Origin: Fundidesulfovibrio terrae
GTDB taxonomy: Bacteria > Desulfobacterota > Desulfovibrionia > Desulfovibrionales > Desulfovibrionaceae
Direction: 5' to 3'
Length of the DNA: 64,000 bases
Assembly: GCF_022808915.1 (NCBI RefSeq)
Contig: NZ_JAKZFS010000001.1
Span: 1,442,644 to 1,506,643 of the forward strand
The stretch's first letter is position 1; each line of letters starts with the position of its first letter. Below the pieces are notes generated by a model. The model worked only from the letters and a program-made list of their open reading frames with translations, had not been told where the DNA came from and did not search any database. The translations under genes were made by a program, and so were the position numbers. Positions 52,946 to 62,008 of the stretch are shown here, piece after piece.

Positions 52946-53124
52946 GATTACCCTCCGCTGGATAATTCGACTCCTCTGGTGAAGATGGGGGCGCAAGGCA
53001 AGGATTATTCGTCGGGTGGATAAATTGCAAGTGCTGATATTTTGAGCGCCCAGACAAGGGGAAGAGGCGCGTGGCCACTTGCCGGTGAGGCGTTCCTGCG
53101 CGTTCAGGGCGCTCCATCACCGTC

Positions 53125-53161
53125 AAAAATGCCCGTCCAGCATTCGCTGGACGGGCATTTT
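53125..53161. terminator. Strong bidirectional terminator
   Basis: AAAAATGCCCGTCCAGC and GCTGGACGGGCATTTT pair around ATTC. On the minus strand it follows the remnant at 53285 with a T run. On the plus strand it lies upstream of luxR's own start region. It probably ends the transcript of the remnant gene. Confidence 0.9.
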
Positions 53162-53284
53162 CACGTCCGCCTCAAGGGCGGAGCCCTGTCATCGGACCTG
53201 TCGCGGGGCGTCCCCACCCCTTAGCGCAGCCTGAGCGCGTCCCGGACAGTCATCCGACGAAGGAGCGACAGGAATGATCCAAGT

Positions 53285-53477
53285 CTATGCCTCTTCAGGC
53301 TTCGCCTTGTTGCGGCAGCAGTCGTGCCCATGCCCGTGGTCCTTGACGCCGCAGTCGCATCCCGCGCCTTGGGCCGCGCCCTCGCGATTTTTCCTGTCTC
53401 TGCAGCTTCATCTAGTGCTTCATGCCCTCGATTTCATATTTGCATTCTTCGATGGCCAGTGCCGCGGTCACCTCCAT
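53285..53477 (-). pseudogene. Possible broken gene for a His/Cys-rich metal-binding protein
   Basis: Two short open segments on the minus strand look like parts of one gene. The upstream piece (53412-53477) reads MEVTAALAIEECKYEIEGMKH and stops. The downstream piece (53285-53407, another frame) ends GCDCGVKDHGHGHDCCRN plus KAKPEEA, rich in His and Cys like a metal-handling tail. A stop and a frame change separate them. A terminator follows on the minus strand. This is either a decayed gene or a chance arrangement. Confidence 0.35.
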
Positions 53478-53485
53478 ACACGCTG

Positions 53486-53786
53486 ATGAGCATGTGCCGT
53501 ACGAGTGGGCGATAAGGTTGTCCTGTAATAATCCAGCGTCAATTGTTCTTTTTGTGTGTTGGAAGATATTAATTCCAATTTCGAATGATAATGATTATTG
53601 ATGTTGGCTGTAGGAATTGTAAAGAATCATTCATGGCATGTCGGTTGATTTGACAACCTCAACTGCTGACACAGTTATCGTTGGCCTTTATGTTGTAGTT
53701 CTTTCTCGCAGTTCTGATGTGGAATAGTTGTTGCTGCCTTTGTGGGTGAGCAAACGGTGGGAGGTAAACATGAGGAGGGTGTAATA
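53486..53786. other. AT-rich leader region before the PEP-CTERM gene
   Basis: About 300 bases of AT-rich sequence without a supported gene. It must hold the promoter of the PEP-CTERM gene at 53787, but no consensus could be fixed with confidence. A GATAATGATTAT stretch at 53587 resembles half of a Fur site. Confidence 0.4.
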
Positions 53787-54725
53787 ATGAGAACGTCTCT
53801 GGTGGCATATATCGTGTTTGTGTTCTTTGTGTCGGCTGCTGCATCTGCGTGGGCCATCCCTGTGCTGGAGGGCCCAGGAAACACCCCGAGCGGATGGACC
53901 CTCATGGGAGGGAGCCTGGGCGGCGGGGTCAAGGCGAGCGCGCCTCCGTTCCTGTCGCCCAGTGGCGATCCCGTGGATCTTTATATCGTCACGGACAGCG
54001 GCGGAGGCTTTCCGGCGCTCAATCCAACCAGTCTGGCGGCCTCGGCCATACCCGGAGCTCCCGGCATTCCCGGTTCCACCAACGGCAGTGCGATGATTTC
54101 ACCGGTGTTCACGGCCGTCGCAGGCGAAAAGATCAACTTCGACTTTTCGTTCATCACCAACGACGGCACGGACACCTTCTCCGACTGGGGGGCGGCCTAT
54201 CTGCTGCCCGTTGACGCCAGCGGCGCGCCCACCGGAGCGTCTCCGCTCAATTTCTTCACCGCGCGCACCGGGGGCAGCGGTTCGGCCGTGCCCGGATTCG
54301 GATTCAGTGGCTTCCCGTCCGGCCTGGTCCTCACGCCGTCCTCGGCAGGCCTTCAGGGAGACGTCTTCTTCCTGAATCCGTTGACGGCGGGCACCTCCGG
54401 GGCTGATCCCGACGCCACGCAATACGGCCCCAACGGCTACCCGCAGGATCCAAGCAGTTCGCCAGGGAACGGACTGGGCGGTTCGACAAACTGGGTCAAC
54501 GCGGTTTTCACCTTCGACACGACGACCGCCGGGACCTACGCGCTTGTTTTCGCCGTGGCCAACGTCGGTGATGAGATTTACTCCAGCGGGCTGCTCATCG
54601 CCGGAGGTTCGGTGCAAGGCGACGATCCGAGCCTTCCCTCGGCTGTGCCGGAACCGTGCGGCCTGGTTCTTCTTGGCTCCGGCTTGGCCTGCTCCGCCTT
54701 GATGCGGCGGCGTGCAGGGAAATAA
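53787..54725 (+). CDS. PEP-CTERM sorting-domain exported protein
   Basis: 312 residues from the ATG at 53787 with GAGGAGGG upstream. A signal peptide (LVAYIVFVFFVSAAASAWA) is followed by a Gly/Ser/Pro-rich, beta-type exported domain. The C-terminus carries a sorting signal: VPEP, then the hydrophobic segment CGLVLLGSGLACSALM and RRRAGK. Such proteins are processed by an exosortase and are linked to exopolysaccharide production; the exosortase gene is not in the window. An isolated transcript ending in its own terminator. Confidence 0.9.
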   Translation: MRTSLVAYIVFVFFVSAAASAWAIPVLEGPGNTPSGWTLMGGSLGGGVKASAPPFLSPSGDPVDLYIVTDSGGGFPALNPTSLAASAIPGAPGIPGSTNGSAMISPVFTAVAGEKINFDFSFITNDGTDTFSDWGAAYLLPVDASGAPTGASPLNFFTARTGGSGSAVPGFGFSGFPSGLVLTPSSAGLQGDVFFLNPLTAGTSGADPDATQYGPNGYPQDPSSSPGNGLGGSTNWVNAVFTFDTTTAGTYALVFAVANVGDEIYSSGLLIAGGSVQGDDPSLPSAVPEPCGLVLLGSGLACSALMRRRAGK

Positions 54726-54748
54726 TTCCGGCTCGAGCGGCACAATAC

Positions 54749-54781
54749 AAAAGGCAGAGCCGTGACGGCCCTGCCTTTTTT
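54749..54781. terminator. Terminator after the PEP-CTERM gene
   Basis: AAAAGGCAG and CTGCCTTTTTT pair outside an inner GCCGT/ACGGC stem. It stands between the PEP-CTERM gene and the convergent PEP carboxykinase gene. Confidence 0.9.
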
Positions 54782-54820
54782 CGTTTCAACCATATGCCGC
54801 CGAGCGGCCGAGTTCCGGGG

Positions 54821-56410
54821 CTATTTCTTGATGGATTCCACGATGGCCCGGTCGAGCCCCCCGAAGGATTCCAGGATGCCCAGGCGTGTCTCGTGGAGCG
54901 CGGCCTGGCGCTTGCCGAACTCGCCCTTGGGGAAAAGCTTTTCCGGATGCATGAGGATGGACTCCACGCCGCTCACAGCCTTGGGCACGGCCAGGCCCAC
55001 GGCCTCGTTGACCTCCCAGTCCTCCAGGTCGCCGCGTAGGATGGATTCCAGGATGTTCACCGTGTCGCCAAGGGTGATCTTGCGGAAGTGCTCGCCTTCT
55101 CCCACGCCGCCGGTGTTCAGCAGGTAGCAGTTGATGTGCGGGTTTGCGGCGAGGATCTCGTGGAAGAGATGGGCGTGGTCCACCCGGTCGCCAGCCAGGA
55201 AGGGGTCGTAGAAGAAGACGTTCTTGATCTTGCCCGCCTGGGTAGGGTCGCCGGCCGAGGACTCCATGGATTGTCCCAGCACCATGAAGGCCGAGGCCTG
55301 CTCGGGCGTGAGCTTGGACACGGCGGGCACTGTGGGGCCGCGCGTGATGATGAACAGGTTGTTGACGTCGCTGGCCGTGATGTGCCGGTGGGCGTGCATG
55401 AAGTCGCGGCGCTCCACCACCACGCGGCCGTTGGAGGTCAGCTCGATGTTGAAGAAGTCCATGTCGCCGTTCTGGTCGACGTGAACGTTCTCCAGGTAGG
55501 CGTCGGGCTTGAGCGCGCCGTAGTAGGTCTCGATCTGCTCGCTGGGGGTCAGGCCGTCGGTCTTGGCGTAGATGCCGCCCTGTTCGAAGCCGTGGAAGGA
55601 GCCGTCGCGCTTCAGGATGCCGCCGTCGTCCTGGATGAGCCAGGATTCCTCGCCGTTCTTGCGGGCCATGACCCGGCAGGTGAGCGAGGTCTTGCCATTG
55701 GCCGAGAGGGCCACGAAGAGCGAGGTCTGGGTCTGCATGCCGCCGTGGGCCATCTCCAGGCAGTCGCGGCGGCATCCGGCGTGCAGAAAGATGCCCTGGC
55801 GCTCGAGCTTGGCGCGCCAGTCCTCGCCGGCGAACACGCCTTTCTTCCATTCGCCCAGGTAGCTGGAGTTGCGCACCAGCTTGATCATGCGTCCGTCCTG
55901 AGAGTGCACCAGGCGGATGGTGATGTCCTTTTCCGGCAGGGGTTTGGAACCGTTCTGCTCCCATGCGTCGTCGTAGAAGAAGATCACCTGGTAGGTGGGG
56001 TCGGTGACGTTGTTCACCCGGGGGCCAAAGAGCTTGTGGCCGCCGTAGGCGATGTGGGCGAAGCGGCGCGGCACCAGGAGCCTAGCCGTGACCGGCTGCC
56101 CCTCGTCGCGCACCAGCACGTCCATGCATATGAGCTGCTGCTTGTTCAGCGCCTGCTTGGCCTGGGCGAGCAGAGCGAACTCGGCCTGGCCGTAGGTGGC
56201 GTCGATGTTGTTCTTGGTGAAGGGCTTGGCCCGGGACATGGGCTCGGTGTTGGCCACGATGCTGCCGTAGCTGGTCTCGCGGACCTCGGGCTCCTCCAGG
56301 CAGATCCGCCTGAGCCTTTCCGGGCCGGGATTCTGGATGAGGCGTTCCTCATCCACGGCGTTGGCGTAGAGCTGCTTGATTGCGATATCGAACTCGTCGA
56401 AAAAAGCCAT
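54821..56410 (-). CDS. Phosphoenolpyruvate carboxykinase (ATP)-like, divergent P-loop
   Basis: 529 residues, the length of ATP-type PckA. The substrate region RNSSYLGEWKKGVF matches the YxGExKKG signature. The kinase-1 motif, normally GLSGTGKT, reads ALSANGKT (234-241), keeping Lys240 and Thr241 but changing the loop. The kinase-2 motif, usually DDEHGW, reads DDGGIL. Later GFEQGGIYAK and LENVHV fit the family. It is either a divergent PEPCK or a relative with altered nucleotide use. ATG at 56410 with no strong ribosome-binding site. Confidence 0.82.
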   Translation of the reverse strand: MAFFDEFDIAIKQLYANAVDEERLIQNPGPERLRRICLEEPEVRETSYGSIVANTEPMSRAKPFTKNNIDATYGQAEFALLAQAKQALNKQQLICMDVLVRDEGQPVTARLLVPRRFAHIAYGGHKLFGPRVNNVTDPTYQVIFFYDDAWEQNGSKPLPEKDITIRLVHSQDGRMIKLVRNSSYLGEWKKGVFAGEDWRAKLERQGIFLHAGCRRDCLEMAHGGMQTQTSLFVALSANGKTSLTCRVMARKNGEESWLIQDDGGILKRDGSFHGFEQGGIYAKTDGLTPSEQIETYYGALKPDAYLENVHVDQNGDMDFFNIELTSNGRVVVERRDFMHAHRHITASDVNNLFIITRGPTVPAVSKLTPEQASAFMVLGQSMESSAGDPTQAGKIKNVFFYDPFLAGDRVDHAHLFHEILAANPHINCYLLNTGGVGEGEHFRKITLGDTVNILESILRGDLEDWEVNEAVGLAVPKAVSGVESILMHPEKLFPKGEFGKRQAALHETRLGILESFGGLDRAIVESIKK

Positions 56411-56560
56411 AGACTCGCCTCTCTGGGTTGGTTGCGGGCACTGCGGCGCTTGTACATCATTTCACGAAGTCAGCCAAGGACAAAGCAGTGTTGCATTCGC
56501 AGCCCGGCTGGCATAGTTGCGGGAAAACAGGCACTTCGCACGCGCGCACAGGGGGGCCGT

Positions 56561-57532
56561 ATGCTGATCGTCACCGGTGGAGCCGGGTTTCTGGGCAGCG
56601 CCGTCATCTGGAAGCTGAACGAGGCGGGCCGCCAGGACATCCTGGTGGTGGACAACCTGGGGCGAAGCTCCAAGTGGCGCAACCTGGTGAACCGGCGCTA
56701 CGCCGACTACATCCACAAATCGGATTTCTTGCGGCGCATCGAAGGCGGCAAGGACCCCTTCGGGATCACGGGCGTTGTGCACATGGGGGCCTGTTCGTCC
56801 ACCACCGAGCCAGACGCGGACTACCTCTACGAGAACAACACCCGCTTCACCACGGAGCTGTGCCGCTGCTGCCTGGAGCGCGGCGTGCGCTTCGTGAACG
56901 CCTCCAGCGCGGCCACCTACGGCGACGGCTCGCGGGGCTTCGGGGACGCGCATTCCGGCCTGGAAGCGCTCAGGCCCATGAACATGTACGGCTACTCCAA
57001 GCACCTCTTTGACCTCACGGCCCTGAGGAACGGCTGGCTGGACGAGATCGCCAGCCTCAAATTCTTCAACGTCTACGGCCCCAACGAATACCACAAGAAC
57101 GATATGATGAGCGTGGCCTGCAAGGCGTTCTCCCAGATCGGCGAGCGGGGCAGGGTGCGTCTTTTCCGGTCGCACCGCGAGGGCGTGGAGGACGGAGGGC
57201 AGCTTCGGGACTTCGTTTACGTGAAAGATTGCGCAAACGTGGTCTGCTGGCTGCTGGAGAACTCGGAAGCCAGTGGGGTGTTCAACGTGGGAACGGGAAA
57301 GGCGCGCAGCTTCAATGATTTGGTGGGGGCGGTGTTTAAAGCCCTGGGGCGCGAGCCGGACATTGAATACGTGGACATGCCCGAGACCATCCGGGATACC
57401 TACCAGTATTTTACCGAAGCTCCCATGGGGAAGCTGCGGGCCGCCGGGTACGACAGGGAGTTCACGTCGCTGGAAGAGGGCGTGAAGGACTACGTGCAGG
57501 GGTATCTGGCGGGTAAGGATAGCTTTCTATAA
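56561..57532 (+). CDS. hldD: ADP-L-glycero-D-manno-heptose-6-epimerase
   Basis: 323 residues, an extended SDR. The NAD motif TGGAGFLGSAV starts at residue 5. Then MGACSSTTEPDADYLYENN, the catalytic Ser and YGYSK (Tyr-x-x-x-Lys) in NMYGYSKHLFD, and KFFNVYGPNEYHK. These are close to HldD (RfaD). It converts ADP-D,D-heptose to the L,D form used in the LPS core. With the adenylyltransferase at 8434 it makes two of the heptose steps in this window. Confidence 0.92.
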   Translation: MLIVTGGAGFLGSAVIWKLNEAGRQDILVVDNLGRSSKWRNLVNRRYADYIHKSDFLRRIEGGKDPFGITGVVHMGACSSTTEPDADYLYENNTRFTTELCRCCLERGVRFVNASSAATYGDGSRGFGDAHSGLEALRPMNMYGYSKHLFDLTALRNGWLDEIASLKFFNVYGPNEYHKNDMMSVACKAFSQIGERGRVRLFRSHREGVEDGGQLRDFVYVKDCANVVCWLLENSEASGVFNVGTGKARSFNDLVGAVFKALGREPDIEYVDMPETIRDTYQYFTEAPMGKLRAAGYDREFTSLEEGVKDYVQGYLAGKDSFL

Positions 57533-57587
57533 GGGGCAGATTTTCTTTGCCTGGTGAATTGCGGAAACAGTGTGCAGGGGAGGGGTG

Positions 57588-58613
57588 ATGTTTATTGAGA
57601 AGGATCGTCTTGCAAAGTTTGTTCATAATAATTTCTTGTTTGTTTATAATGCGGCGTTGCTAGTTGTGGCGATTGTCATCTACTTGTTTCTTTTAAATAT
57701 TCCCGAGACTGGTGGTATGGTAAAGAGGCAATTTTGGGTTTCATTGTTTGTTTCTGTCTTTGTTGCGGCAATGCTTGGGTTGATTCCGAAGATTTATGAG
57801 TATTGTGCGAAGTATCTTGAAGCGGGTAGGATCACGAGTTTTTTTGGAACCTCAATACGGATTAACCCTGTTAGGTATGTGTTTCCATATAGAGTTTTGT
57901 TGAGAGAGTACAGAGAGCAAAAAACACATGTGTGGGAGACGTATTTTACGCCAGATGTGGAGCCCTCAAAGATTCCTGTTCCGGAGGGAGTGAGGGCTTG
58001 GATCCCCTTTCAGGACATTAGGGCCGCCGTCTACGTCTCACGATTACTCGGGCGATATGTTGATATCACCCCGAAGTATATCGTTGATAGTGATATTTCT
58101 GAATATAATCTTGATGAAATTGACTATACTATGGTTGCAATCGGGCTAGGATTTAATTGGGCAACCAATTTAATTGAAAGGTTCACTAGGCAGAAGCTGT
58201 TTAAAATAGTTTGGGATGAATCTTGTAAGTTTGGTGTTCGGTGCACAGATCACTTTATTGTTCCGGGGTTTGATGTTGATATATCAGATAAAGATAGGGA
58301 TTATTCGATTATTGCTCGTGTTGCTTGTCCGCAGCAAGAGTGTAAAAATTCGAGATATTTTTTTGTGTGTGCAGGAAGAACAGCAGATGGAACGGCTGCG
58401 GCTGGATATTTTTTACAAAAAAAATGGAAAGAAATATTGAAAATGTATGGTTCTGGGGCAGGAGATAAGAAGGACTTAGAGAAGGATAGCATGGTTGTTG
58501 TTGTTGAGCATCAGTGTTCAAGTGAACAGGGGAAAGAGATGGAGATGAATGTTCAATTTGCCAGAAAAGAAGGAGAGCCTGTAGTCCGATTCTTTCGGAA
58601 TGAAGAATCATAA
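57588..58613 (+). CDS. AT-rich orphan membrane-anchored protein
   Basis: 341 residues from the ATG at 57588 with GAGGGG upstream. Two hydrophobic spans (about 22-42, AALLVVAIVIYLFLLNI, and about 52-72, FWVSLFVSVFVAAMLGLI) are followed by a large soluble domain. That domain has strands with VAIGLGFNWATN, DYSIIARVACP, and YFFVCAGRTADGTAAAGYFLQKKW. The last pattern recalls uncharacterised bacterial domains with a GxxxxGTxxAA block, but no function is established. Codon use is clearly AT-rich against hldD and mutL. Isolated between hldD and mutL, probably acquired. Confidence 0.6.
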   Translation: MFIEKDRLAKFVHNNFLFVYNAALLVVAIVIYLFLLNIPETGGMVKRQFWVSLFVSVFVAAMLGLIPKIYEYCAKYLEAGRITSFFGTSIRINPVRYVFPYRVLLREYREQKTHVWETYFTPDVEPSKIPVPEGVRAWIPFQDIRAAVYVSRLLGRYVDITPKYIVDSDISEYNLDEIDYTMVAIGLGFNWATNLIERFTRQKLFKIVWDESCKFGVRCTDHFIVPGFDVDISDKDRDYSIIARVACPQQECKNSRYFFVCAGRTADGTAAAGYFLQKKWKEILKMYGSGAGDKKDLEKDSMVVVVEHQCSSEQGKEMEMNVQFARKEGEPVVRFFRNEES

Positions 58614-58717
58614 TTCATGACATATGGTCCTTGGATCCACTCCAAAGCTAGGCCGCGTTTATCTGGATAATATAGTTGTGCAGGGGCAATGCCTAGCCGC
58701 ACCTACAAGCGTAGGAG

Positions 58718-60823
58718 TTATTTCCTGCGCTTAAACAACTTCTCCAGCGCCTTGGTGTCCCATGTGACCACCACCGGCCTGCCGTGGGGGCAGTAGTCGC
58801 GGTCCTTGGCTCCGCTCCAGGCGTCAACCAGGGCCAGGGCCTCGTCGTCGGCCAGCCTGTCCCCGGCCTTGATGGCCGCCTTGCAACTCATTACCGCCCA
58901 CAGGTCCTCCATCTTCTTGGCCTGCCCGGTCAGGGCCTCGCGCAGAAATTCCTTGGCCTGCCCCGTGGTGAGAAGCGGGGGCACGCCCTTCACCGCCACC
59001 ACTCCGGGGCGCGGCTCGCTCATCTGGAACCCCAGGGCCGTCAGGTCCCGCCAGAGCCCGGCCAGCTTCTTCTGTTCGGAAGCGTGCAGCACCAGCTCGA
59101 AGGGGATGGCCAGGGCCTGGCTCTGGCCCTTGCTGTGGGCCGAACGCATCTTGTCGTAGAGGACGCGCTCGTGGGCGGCGTGCTGGTCCAAGAGGGCCAG
59201 GCCTTCCCCGGCCAGGCGCAGCACCAGGTACGTGCCGGACACCTGCCCCAGGTACTCCACGCCGCGCGTGCCGCGCCCCTTGCGCTGGGGGGCAGGGGTG
59301 GGCCGGGCCTCTCGCTCGACGCCGTAGCCGGGCTGGGCCTCGTGCAACGCCGCCGGTTGCCGGAAGCGCTCCATGTGGCGCGCGGCAGGACCGTCCGCCA
59401 TGCCGTGCTCGCCGGTCCCTTCGTATAATCCTCCCGGGCGCGGGCCGGATTCGCCCCGCCGCAGGTAGGCTGGAACGTCCTCCCCGACGTCGCCGGGCTC
59501 GAACCCGGAGGCCGAACCGGCACGCTCTTGCGCTGCGCCCCTGGAGCGGAAGGACGGCAGGAAGCCTGACCGCGCGTCGTCCTCTCCCGGTTGCTCAAGC
59601 CTGCCGGAGGCGAAATCCTCCCAGGCGGCAGGTTCGCCCAGGGCGCGTCCGGCCGCGTCCCGTCCATGTCCCCCAGGCGTGCGCGGAGCATCCCGCTCCC
59701 CTGCGTTCTCCCGGGCCACCTCCACCAGATACTCCTGGTAGGTGGCATATTTGGGGCCGTCCTGGGCGTCTTTGGCGATGGACGGACCGTTGTGGTCCAT
59801 GACGCTCTGCATCCTGGCCGACGGAGCGCCCAGGTCCAGCGCCCGGGCCACGGCGGTGCGCACCAGCGAAAACATGAGCCCCTCGTCGCGGAAGCGCACC
59901 TCGGTCTTGGCCGGGTGGACGTTGACGTCCACCTCGCCCGGCCCGGTGGTGATGAAGAGGGCGGCCACGGGGTATTCCCGCGAGAGCATGCGGCCCTTGT
60001 AGGCCTCGCGCACCGCCCGCAGGAGCACCCGGTCCTGCACAGGGCGGCCGTTGACGTAGAAGAGCATGCGATCGGGCCGGGCCTGGCCCGCGTGGGGCAG
60101 GCCCGCGTAGCCGGTGACGCGGCAACCGTGCATTTCGGCCTCTACGGGGGTGAGGGCCTGGGTCACGGCCGGGGGCCAGACGGCGGCGAGGCGGGCCAGC
60201 AGATCCTGTCCGGCCACGAAGCGCAGCACCGTCCGCTCCCCGATGGAAAGCTTGAAGGCCACATCGAGCCGGGCCAAGGCCATGCGCTCCAGCACCTCCT
60301 GGCAGCGGCGCACCTCGGTGGCCTGGGTCTTCATGAACTTGAGCCGGGCGGGCACGTTGGCGAACAGGTCGCGAACCTCGATGCGCGTGCCCTGGGGCAT
60401 GGCCGTGGGGCCTTCTTCGCGGAAATCCCCGAAATGCACATCGAGCGAGTGGGCGTCAGGACTGTCCTGGCTCTTTGAAGCCAGGCGCATGCGCGACACC
60501 GAAGCGATGGAGGGCAGGGCCTCGCCGCGGAAGCCGAAGGTGGCGATGGCTTCCAAATCCTCCACGGCCGTGAGCTTGCTGGTGGCATGGCGGGTGAGCG
60601 CGAGCTTGATCTCGCCCGGATCCATGCCCCGGCCGTTGTCCTGGATGAGGATGAGCCCGAGGCCTCCGCCGTCCAGGGTCACCTGGACCCGGTCGGCGCC
60701 CGCATCCAGGCTGTTTTCCACGAGTTCCTTGACGACGCTCGACGGCCGCTCTACCACCTCGCCTGCGGCGATCTGGTTCTGGAGGTTGGGCGGCAGTACC
60801 CGAATTGTGCGGTAGGAATTCAT
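58718..60823 (-). CDS. mutL: DNA mismatch repair protein MutL
   Basis: 701 residues from the ATG at 60823. The N-terminal GHKL ATPase is complete: ELVENSLDAGA, DNGRGMDP, FGFRGEALPSI. A long low-complexity linker follows. The C-terminal domain shows the endonuclease signature as DQHAAHERVLYD; consensus ends in Glu, here Asp. The ACKAAIKAG and CPHGRPVV motifs support a nuclease-type MutL, as in bacteria without MutH. It diverges from alr, with 46 bases between the two starts. Confidence 0.94.
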   Translation of the reverse strand: MNSYRTIRVLPPNLQNQIAAGEVVERPSSVVKELVENSLDAGADRVQVTLDGGGLGLILIQDNGRGMDPGEIKLALTRHATSKLTAVEDLEAIATFGFRGEALPSIASVSRMRLASKSQDSPDAHSLDVHFGDFREEGPTAMPQGTRIEVRDLFANVPARLKFMKTQATEVRRCQEVLERMALARLDVAFKLSIGERTVLRFVAGQDLLARLAAVWPPAVTQALTPVEAEMHGCRVTGYAGLPHAGQARPDRMLFYVNGRPVQDRVLLRAVREAYKGRMLSREYPVAALFITTGPGEVDVNVHPAKTEVRFRDEGLMFSLVRTAVARALDLGAPSARMQSVMDHNGPSIAKDAQDGPKYATYQEYLVEVARENAGERDAPRTPGGHGRDAAGRALGEPAAWEDFASGRLEQPGEDDARSGFLPSFRSRGAAQERAGSASGFEPGDVGEDVPAYLRRGESGPRPGGLYEGTGEHGMADGPAARHMERFRQPAALHEAQPGYGVEREARPTPAPQRKGRGTRGVEYLGQVSGTYLVLRLAGEGLALLDQHAAHERVLYDKMRSAHSKGQSQALAIPFELVLHASEQKKLAGLWRDLTALGFQMSEPRPGVVAVKGVPPLLTTGQAKEFLREALTGQAKKMEDLWAVMSCKAAIKAGDRLADDEALALVDAWSGAKDRDYCPHGRPVVVTWDTKALEKLFKRRK

Positions 60824-60869
60824 CGCCGCGAGAATACCCGAACACGCAACTCCCGGCAACGGAGCGGAT

Positions 60870-61991
60870 ATGAGCATTCCCTACAACAAAATCACGGCTG
60901 TCATCGAACTGGCCAATATCGTTCACAATTATCATGTGCTCCAGGCTGCGTCCGGGGCCATCCTGCCGGTCATCAAGGCCGACGCCTACGGCCACGGGCT
61001 CTCCCAGGTGGCCCAGGCCCTGTCCGCCGAGGGCGCGGACACCTTTGCCGTGGGCACCGTGGAGGAGGCCGTGGCCTTGCGCGCCTCGGGCCACGCCCGC
61101 CGGGTGATCGCCCTGCTGGGACCCGTGGAGGACCACGAGTACGCGGCCCTGTGGAACGCGGGCGTGGTGGCCTTCTTCCACAGCTTCGACCAGCTGGACA
61201 GGCTGGACGCTTTCCAGAAAGACCGGGACGAGGTGCTGCCCATCGCCCTCAAGTTCGACACTGGCATGCGCCGCCTGGGCTTCACCCTGGCCGACGTGCC
61301 CGCCGTGGCCGCGAAACTCAAGGCCATGAAGAACGTGCGCCTGGAGTACGTCAGCTCCCACCTGGCCACGGCCGATGAGCCCGGGGCCCTGGCCTACGTC
61401 AGGGAGCAGGGCGAGGAATTCGCGGCCATCCGGCGCGAGCTCCTGGCCCACGGCCTGCCCCACAAAGCCAACATCGCCAACTCGGCGGCGATCCTGGGGC
61501 ATCCGGACCTGCACCTGGACAACCAGCGCGCGGGCATCGCCCTGTACGGGGCGAGCCCCTTTTACGGCACCTCGCGCGAGGAGCTGGGGCGCGACTTGAA
61601 GCCAGCCATGAGCGTGAAGACGAAGATACTTTCCGTGCACCCCCTCAAGGCCGGGCAGACCATCAGCTACGGATGCACCTTCAAGGCTGGGCAGGACATG
61701 CAGGTGGCCATCGTGGCCGCCGGGTACGCCGACGCCTACAGCCGGGGGCTCTCGGGCAAGGCGCAGATGTGCTTGAAAGGCAGGCGGGTGCCGGTGCTGG
61801 GGAGGGTGTGCATGCAGATGTGCGCGGTGGACGTGACCGGCATGGACGGCGTGCGCCCGGGCGACGAAATCTGGCTGCTGGGCGGCGAGGGCGAGGGGCG
61901 CATCACCCCCGAGGACCTGGCCGGATGGTGGGGCACCATCACCTACGAGGTGTTCTGCCTGCTGGGGCTGAACAAGCGCGAGTACGTCTAG
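60870..61991 (+). CDS. alr: Alanine racemase
   Basis: 373 residues. PLP lysine 36 in VIKADAYGHGL, the pattern LKFDTGMRRLGF, ANSAAILG, RAGIALYG and the second catalytic tyrosine in TISYGCTF are all present, together with VGMD-like VTGMDGVRPGDE. It interconverts L- and D-alanine for peptidoglycan. The start lies 46 bases from the divergent mutL start. The stop is followed by a hairpin repeat. Confidence 0.95.
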   Translation: MSIPYNKITAVIELANIVHNYHVLQAASGAILPVIKADAYGHGLSQVAQALSAEGADTFAVGTVEEAVALRASGHARRVIALLGPVEDHEYAALWNAGVVAFFHSFDQLDRLDAFQKDRDEVLPIALKFDTGMRRLGFTLADVPAVAAKLKAMKNVRLEYVSSHLATADEPGALAYVREQGEEFAAIRRELLAHGLPHKANIANSAAILGHPDLHLDNQRAGIALYGASPFYGTSREELGRDLKPAMSVKTKILSVHPLKAGQTISYGCTFKAGQDMQVAIVAAGYADAYSRGLSGKAQMCLKGRRVPVLGRVCMQMCAVDVTGMDGVRPGDEIWLLGGEGEGRITPEDLAGWWGTITYEVFCLLGLNKREYV

Positions 61992-62008
61992 CACCGCCGG
62001 AGGCGAAA

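Noticed and set aside
53042-53224. Sixty-residue open frame on the plus strand
   Set aside because: It runs through the strong terminator hairpin at 53125, has no ribosome-binding site and no conserved features.
53587-53605. Fur-box-like GATAATGATTATTGATG upstream of the PEP-CTERM gene
   Set aside because: Only the first nine or so bases follow the Fur consensus; the second half does not. AT-rich sequence gives such half-sites by chance.
57588-58613. Assignment of the AT-rich two-span protein as a CBASS-type 2TM effector
   Set aside because: No cyclase or sensor gene is adjacent, and the soluble part is longer than in those effectors. The idea is kept only as a loose defence hypothesis.
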